DNA from: Campylorhamphus procurvoides
Taxonomy: Eukaryota > Chordata > Aves > Passeriformes > Dendrocolaptidae
Reading direction: 5' to 3'
DNA length: 64,000 nucleotides
Assembly (NCBI GenBank): GCA_013396655.1
Contig: WBMV01005093.1
Coordinates: 372,001 to 436,000 of the forward strand
Shown: positions 58,761-64,000 of the stretch, in pieces
How the letters are laid out: each line of letters opens with the position of its first letter
How positions within the stretch are numbered: the stretch's first letter is position 1
Notes under the pieces: model-generated
Databases searched by the model: none
The model's input: only the letters and a program-made list of their open reading frames with translations
What the model was told of the DNA's origin: nothing
Translations under genes and position numbers: made by a program

Positions 58761-60962
58761 TTTTGGGGGTGGAGGAATTTATAAGGACATATTAAAGGTT
58801 TAAAAACAATCCATGAGACATTTGTATTCCAGAATAGGACTTATGTAAATAATGAAGTGACACTCAATTTAGAGAAGGCTTTATTACTAAAGAAGGAAAT
58901 CTTATTTTAATCACATCTCAATTCACTTGAACTCCAGTTCAGTTTTCTCAGTGCTGTAGTAAGAACACCAAGTGCAAACATTGATTACTGTAAGATATAC
59001 AGAAGCATCAAATAAGGACAAGCAATATTTCTGTTTAAATGCACCTCGTCCTTCACCATGAAAAGCAGAAAAGCTATCAAACTGGAAGCACTTTTAGAAT
59101 AGGCAAGAACTATGAACTCTATTTAAATTAAATGTAAATAACTAAAACCAAAGTAAAGCTGTGATACATAAGGAATGTACTACAGGAAACAATGAGATAT
59201 GGAATTTCTGCAATGTATAGACTTCTATATAATTCTGACAATGATTTTAGATACATCATCGTTCCTTGCAGCCCTCTTGCTACTTCAATTTCCAAATCCT
59301 GGGAACAGTATATTTATGCCTGCTGAGTGCTTTTTTCCTAAGTTTTGTTTTCATTTTCCTCTGATGCAATGTTGCATTTTGTGTAGAGGCAGTGAATAGC
59401 TTATTGCAAAATAGAGGATTAATATTAATGCACACTCTTAACAGCTTTTATCAGGAATACAGTGTGAACCTCCTTGAAAGATTTTTTTTGTCCTTTTCTT
59501 GGGGTATGACAGTATGATGTATATGATCTATCATGCTCATTTCCTTCACGCATTCTTAGCCCTACTGGAGCAGCCTCAGAGTGATGGTAATCTTATGAAA
59601 ACTCAAAATGATTTGTTTATTACTGAAGGTTTATTTAAGGCTGTCACCATGACCTATATCCATTAGTAACCTCAAGAATTCTTAAAGGGACACTGGTCCC
59701 ATTACCTGCTATTTTCAGCTGTACTCCACGATAGCAGAAAGCTAAGGCTGTTGCTTCTAAGAGCTTTTGATAAATTATATTTCTATCCTTCCCCTCCCCA
59801 TCAACCTTCTGTGTTCTATAGATCTCTTGCTTGGAAAAATGTTTAATCCCTCCCATATCACTCAAGCAGCACATATAAGGGCATTGAAAGGAGGGAAATG
59901 AGGTAGCTACATCCGTGTATTCCAGTGTATTGGCTTTCCGCAATTTGACTCTACAGGCAAATTGTTCTGAATAAAAAAGAGCAGGAGCCCAGACTGAGTC
60001 AGAGGACACAATGACCTAGCTCAGCACCAAAGTCCACTATCTACAAGGCTTTCACATTTACAAGTTTACATCCTAATTCCCTTAGAGACAAGTCACCTAA
60101 GGTACCCCCTTTCTTCCAAGAGGGCTTCACAGCTAAAGAAAAGCCCCTGTCCTGCCTCCCTGAGTTGTTCTGCAAGGCCCAGAGCATGGTCACAAAATGG
60201 CTTTGTGCAGCAAAGATGGAAGAGAAAATGGCACAGTTCCTCACCATCCCTAGGCTTCACATTTAGTACCCTAATTGTCATATAGAAAAGTATAAATATT
60301 TTCTCACACTGTTTTGAAGAATTACATTCGATTTTCCCAGATGAAGCCCTAAGTTATGATCCCTCTCTACTGCAGTCAGTCCTGTCAAAGACATTACACT
60401 TTGCATTTCACTTACATTCAGAAGGGAGCCAGGGCTATATCCTGACTAGCTGCTACATGATCCTTCTGGCATACCTTTAGGCTGAATGACTGTTCCAGTT
60501 CATGACATCTGAGGTGCAAGTAAGACAACAGCTACATTTTTTGGCAGAAAAGGGCAGGCACTAACCCCAGAGAGGACCTGCAGCCATGAGTTCTGGGTAG
60601 TGAGGGGTGGCCGTCTCCTACATGAGCACAGTCAGTAGCTATTTGGGATCTTCTCTAAGGATGTACATGGATGGGCCTATCTTATAACATATTACAGCTA
60701 TATTATGTGTAACTGCATTACAACAAAAGGATGCAGCTGCCACCTGCCCTGTGATGAGTATTTACACCACTCAGGAAGGAACAGACTTGGGTTTAGGCTC
60801 TTTTCATCATGAGATCCATTAAACGCACATCCCAAGAAAAAACCCTGTCTACTAGACTGTGACAAGACAGAGTCTATCTCATGCCTGCAGCACAGGAACA
60901 GCAGGGTTTTCTCCTTGCATTCAGACAGGTGTTATGTTTCCAGAAAGAAACCCCAGTTATAT
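58761..60962. other. unique stretch, no gene seen
   Basis: The longest frame, 59644-60009 (minus, 121 codons), is not recognised. No repeat was identified before the CR1 at about 60963. Confidence 0.5.
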
Positions 60963-61670
60963 ATTCACAGGATCAGAGGATGACTCAGAAAGAGACCTCA
61001 GGAAGTCTCTCATCTCAGCTATGAGATCAGAATAGGCTGATCATGCCCTTGTCCTGTCTCGTTTTGTGACCCTCCAAAAGTGGAGATTACAGCCTCTGGG
61101 TGACCTGTTTCTCTGCTTGACTCTCACCATGGGGGAAAAGGTTTTTCTTAAAACCACCTGAGTGGTCTGAATATGGATGTGGTATTCCAGGTGCCACCTA
61201 AGGAGTGCAGAGCAAAGGGGGATAATCAATCCCTTCTCTGTACTGGCCATTCTGCTGCTAATATGGTCCAGGACACTGTCAGCCTTCTTTGCCGCTGGAA
61301 CACACCGCAGTCTCAGTCCCACATTTGGCTTACTGTCTGCCACAGCTCTCAGGTCCTTCTCAGCAGAGCTGCTCCCCAGCTGGAGCATCCACAGCCTGTA
61401 TTACTGCAAGGGGATCCCACAGTCTATAACTGCAAGGTGATCCAGGTGTAGAATTCAGTGTTTGTCCTTACTGAATTTCATAAGGATCCTGTTGGTCCAT
61501 TCCTCCAGCCTATGTCCCCCTGGAGGGTGACCCTTGCCTCAAGCAGATCAGTGAGTCCCCCTTCCCACCCCCATTCCCTGGCCCTCTATTTTGGTGTTAT
61601 TTGAAAATGTGACAAGTATACATGGTCATCTCCTCCAGGTCATTGATAAAGATGTTAGCCATTGTCATTG
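60963..61670 (-). mobile_element. CR1 LINE, minus strand, interrupted copy (first arm)
   Basis: It begins TCACAGGATCAGAGGATGAC, a worn CR1 3' end. It continues through the GACCTCAGGAAGTCTC, GTATTCCAGGTGCC, CTCAGGTCCTTCTCAGCAGAGCTGCT, AGCCTGTATTACTG and GTCCTTACTGAATTTCAT segments, and then CATTGATAAAGATGTT. These are the expected order of CR1 reverse-complement words. The open frames here (61041-61388, minus; 61173-61451, plus) are shadows of the dead element. The copy is broken by a second CR1 at about 61684 and resumes after it. Confidence 0.85.
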
Positions 61671-61683
61671 AAAGCGGGCAAAA

Positions 61684-61792
61684 AACATGTAGATGTGGTG
61701 CTTAGGGCCACGGACTTGGCCATATTGGGTTAATGGTTGGACTCGATGAGCTCAGAAGTCTTTTCCAATATTACTGATTCTATGATTCTATA
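61684..61792 (+). mobile_element. nested CR1 LINE 3' end, plus strand
   Basis: ATGTAGATGTGGTGCTTAGGG, then TTGGGTTAATGGTTGGACTCGATGAGCTCA (61726-61755), TCTTTTCCAATATTACTGATTCTATGATTCTATAA (61759-61793) is a very short CR1 3' end. It lies inside, and opposite to, the CR1 at 60963-61970, so it is the younger insertion. Confidence 0.85.
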
Positions 61793-61912
61793 AGTCACAG
61801 TCCCCTGTTGCTCTTCACTTGTTACCAGCCTCCAGGTAAGGTGCAATCCATTAAGTCACAGTCCCCTGTTGCTCTTCACTTGTTACCAGCCTCCAGGTAA
61901 GGTGCAATCCAT
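61791..61912. repeat. perfect tandem duplication, 61-bp unit
   Basis: The unit 61791-61851 is repeated without change at 61852-61912. It is part of the host CR1 and directly follows the nested CR1 tail. Exact identity means it is recent or an assembly error. Confidence 0.95.
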
Positions 61913-61970
61913 TAGCCTCCACCTTCAGAGCCTGACCATCCAACGCAGCTGAGTGCTACAACCACTCAGT
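61793..61970 (-). mobile_element. CR1 LINE, minus strand, second arm of the interrupted copy
   Basis: ACTTGTTACCAGCCTCCAGGTAAGGTGCAATCCATT (61817-61852, repeated by the duplication), then CTTCAGAGCCTGACCATCCAACGC continue the CR1 order from the first arm. This shows that the plus-strand CR1 was inserted into an existing copy. Confidence 0.75.
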
Positions 61971-63334
61971 GGTTTGTGTTCCCACCAGTGTTGCATACAC
62001 AGCTGCACAGTGACTCAGCTTCGAAAGAACAGAAAACTGGAAAGTGCTGTCACACCAGGTATGCCATGGTGTGGTATTTATTATGCCCTTCTAATCCTCA
62101 GTCCTCATAAAACTGATGAGAACTTTCTTGCCATGCCCTTGTGGTAAGAAATTATGTAAAAGATTTTGGGCACCACCAAAGCTAGTCATAGTCTTAGGCA
62201 CACCTAGCTTTTTATGATTCTCCATAAATAACTCCTAAATGGAATGGACCCACCTGCATTAAAACTGTACCAGGCTGAAGCCTCATGCTAGAGAAGGGTG
62301 GTTGTTTGCCCTGAATAAACACTTTTGAGCATATGGGGAAATCAGAAACCTTCCAGGCTAAGATTAGGCAAAATCTACGGGCACTTTCCAGAGAGTCACA
62401 CCTACATCTTCCCGTTCATAATGCTGTTTTCTCTATTTCCTATTCTCAGGCAGCTAATTCTTCTGCACTAGGTAAGAGAATCTGTCATCTAACCTGGATT
62501 ATGAATTTCCCAAGATGATTGCCCATAAAGAGCAAAGGTTTACTGTATGAGTTCATCTTGTGAACGTAGTTCAAAACTACAGGGTTTACCTCCATAATCC
62601 AGACTATCTCAATTAGCACATATCCTTTTCCTGCCTGGCTGAATCAATGTATTCCCCTCAGTGATATCATCTCCTGCCACAATGCCTTTTCCATCTGAAA
62701 TCTCCCAGTTTATTTTACCTTATGCATGGACCAGGCTACATGGAGCTCTGGATAAAACCTGATGAGGAATCAAAGAAGTACTATTAAATTATAGTTAACT
62801 TCCTAGCTTGGGAGAAAACAAAACCTGCCTTCTCCTGTCTTCTTCTTGTAGAGTGAGAAAAAAAATTGTTGCCCTCTTGGAACCTGGTATCACACAATGT
62901 AATTCTTTACCTTTGAGTCTTGAATCATCCCTTTTTTTTGGTTTTGGTTTGTGAGCTTATTTTTCTCATACAAGACAGGCGTGAACAGCCTGTGACACAA
63001 AGTCAATCCCTAGAGTCAAGAGGCTGGATCAGTTCAAATCTGTAGGCTGTTAAGATGTACATAAGGAAAGTTGTGAGACACCTTGGTGAATAAAACCTCT
63101 TCTCAGATGCAGATGATGACTGAAAGCTACACAAGAATCATCATCCTGTACATCCACATAGGCTTCAAATTATTTAGAAAGTGTCCTGAATACCTAGGCC
63201 TGGTGACATTAGGCAGGGGGAAAGAAGTTCTCTACTACATTCTCTAGCAACAGAGTTTGAAAACCTGTTTTATATAAAACAGGACTAGAATAAACTCAAC
63301 AGAAGACTTCTGTGCAAGGAGCCTTAACAGCTCT
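61971..63334. other. unique stretch, no gene seen
   Basis: Short frames only (up to 64 codons). No gene or repeat recognised. Confidence 0.5.
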
Positions 63335-63460
63335 GAACAGAGAACTAGAGAAAATGACCTTAAATTGAGATGGAATGCTCAGATTAGATATTAGAAAAAA
63401 TTTTTTCACTATTAGGATGGTCAGGCATTGGAATAGATTGCTCAGGGAGGTAACATACAG
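63335..63460 (+). mobile_element. CR1-like LINE fragment, plus strand
   Basis: GAGAAAATGACCTTAAATTG (63349-63368), TCAGATTAGATATTAGAAAAAATTTTTTCACTATTAGGATGGTCAGGCATTGGAATAGATTGCTCAGGGAGG (63380-63451) follow the CR1 segment just before the 3' UTR. The terminal tail is missing, so it is truncated on both sides. Moderate divergence. Confidence 0.8.
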
Positions 63461-64000
63461 GCTCATGTGCTCATAAGGTACATCGATAGAGTACATAATT
63501 AAAACTAGTCTCTACAAATGTTTAAATGTGTCAATGATAACAATAAATAATGAGAAGAGGAGTTACTTTCAAATTAATTACTATCTCAGTCATCCTAAAT
63601 TCAGGATCCAAGGGTACAAAGACAAAAATTAGGTCTCCTCTATGCAATGTCTTCAAAATCTCCATTCTCTCTGATTATAAGGGTATGATAGTCCATATGG
63701 TAAAAGATGATTTTAAAAGTTTGCAGATTTCACCCTTCAACTGTTGGGAAATATGTTTTCTTTAGCAACAAGGCAAGTTGAGGCATCATTTGAAGTTCTT
63801 ACTAAGGAAACCTAGACTCACTTTTAGCTATAAGAAAACGGCCCTTCTTTGGGACACTACAATTCCAATCACAGCAAATGGCCCGCAAGGACCATCTGTT
63901 GCTCTGTTGAAATGCTTGAATAAGAGAGTGAAAGAAGAGGAGATAGCTGATAAATTAGAGCTCTCCTATGTGCATAAATGTTACATCTAAAATAGCTTAG
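63461..64000. other. unique stretch, no gene seen
   Basis: Two plus frames of about 70 codons, at 63550 and 63778, are not recognised. Confidence 0.45.

Noticed and set aside
61041..61451. Overlapping frames of 115, 92 and 87 codons
   Set aside because: They lie entirely within the dead CR1 and read untranslated or non-sense strands of it.
1..64000. Search for a new bacterial-style system, CRISPR array, tRNA or rRNA genes
   Set aside because: The window is vertebrate non-coding DNA. No regularly spaced repeats, no cloverleaf sequences and no operon-like gene order were seen.

Overview
This 64-kb window looks like non-coding DNA from a bird, either intergenic or inside a large intron. The bird assignment rests on the repeats. 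There are CR1 LINEs with the typical avian 3' end (ATTCTATGAT-type octamer repeats), LTRs that I recognise from memory as avian endogenous retrovirus families, older CR1/L3-like LINE remains and a MIR-like amniote SINE. I found no protein-coding host gene. The longest open frames (up to about 160 codons) match no family I recognise and sit in unremarkable AT-rich DNA, so I treat them as chance. No tRNA, rRNA or CRISPR structure was seen.

Layout. 1-5 kb: AT-rich unique DNA with a short AAT microsatellite. 5.03-5.22 kb: a compact CpG-dense patch, the best candidate for a promoter or first exon. 5.64-5.92 kb: young-looking CR1 3' end. 7.31-8.06 kb: a complete solo LTR with a 5-bp target-site duplication. 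9.6-10.5 kb: decayed ancient CR1. 11.07-12.74 kb: two pieces of one avian LTR family around a possible internal remnant. 14.7-15.1 kb: pyrimidine-rich tract. 17.09-18.84 kb: an internally deleted provirus on the minus strand, with a full 5' LTR, a lysine-type primer binding site, a leader, a short possible gag remnant and an R-U5-only 3' LTR. 21.8-23.0 kb: sequence with the look of conserved non-coding elements. 24.4-24.9 kb: CR1 cut off at a single 'n'. 24.87-26.56 kb: two identical 756-bp copies, the first lying exactly between two single 'n' characters, almost certainly an assembly artefact. 27-42 kb: mostly unique, with a possible relic DNA transposon and a diverged 80-bp repeat pair. 42.0 kb: perfect (ATTTT)14 next to a GC-rich patch. 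44.4 kb: MIR-like SINE. 45.8-46.4 kb: ancient LINE with recognisable reverse-transcriptase peptide. 46.4-58 kb: mostly unique, with one CR1 tail. 58.25-58.76 kb: a homeodomain-motif-rich, conserved-element-like block. 61.0-62.0 kb: a CR1 inserted in opposite orientation inside another CR1, followed by a perfect 61-bp tandem duplication. 63.3 kb: CR1 fragment.

Nothing here is a new gene system. The observations most worth checking are the false duplication, the deleted provirus, the nested CR1 with its duplicated flank, the CpG-dense patch and the conserved-element candidates. All family assignments come from pattern recognition and not from a database search.
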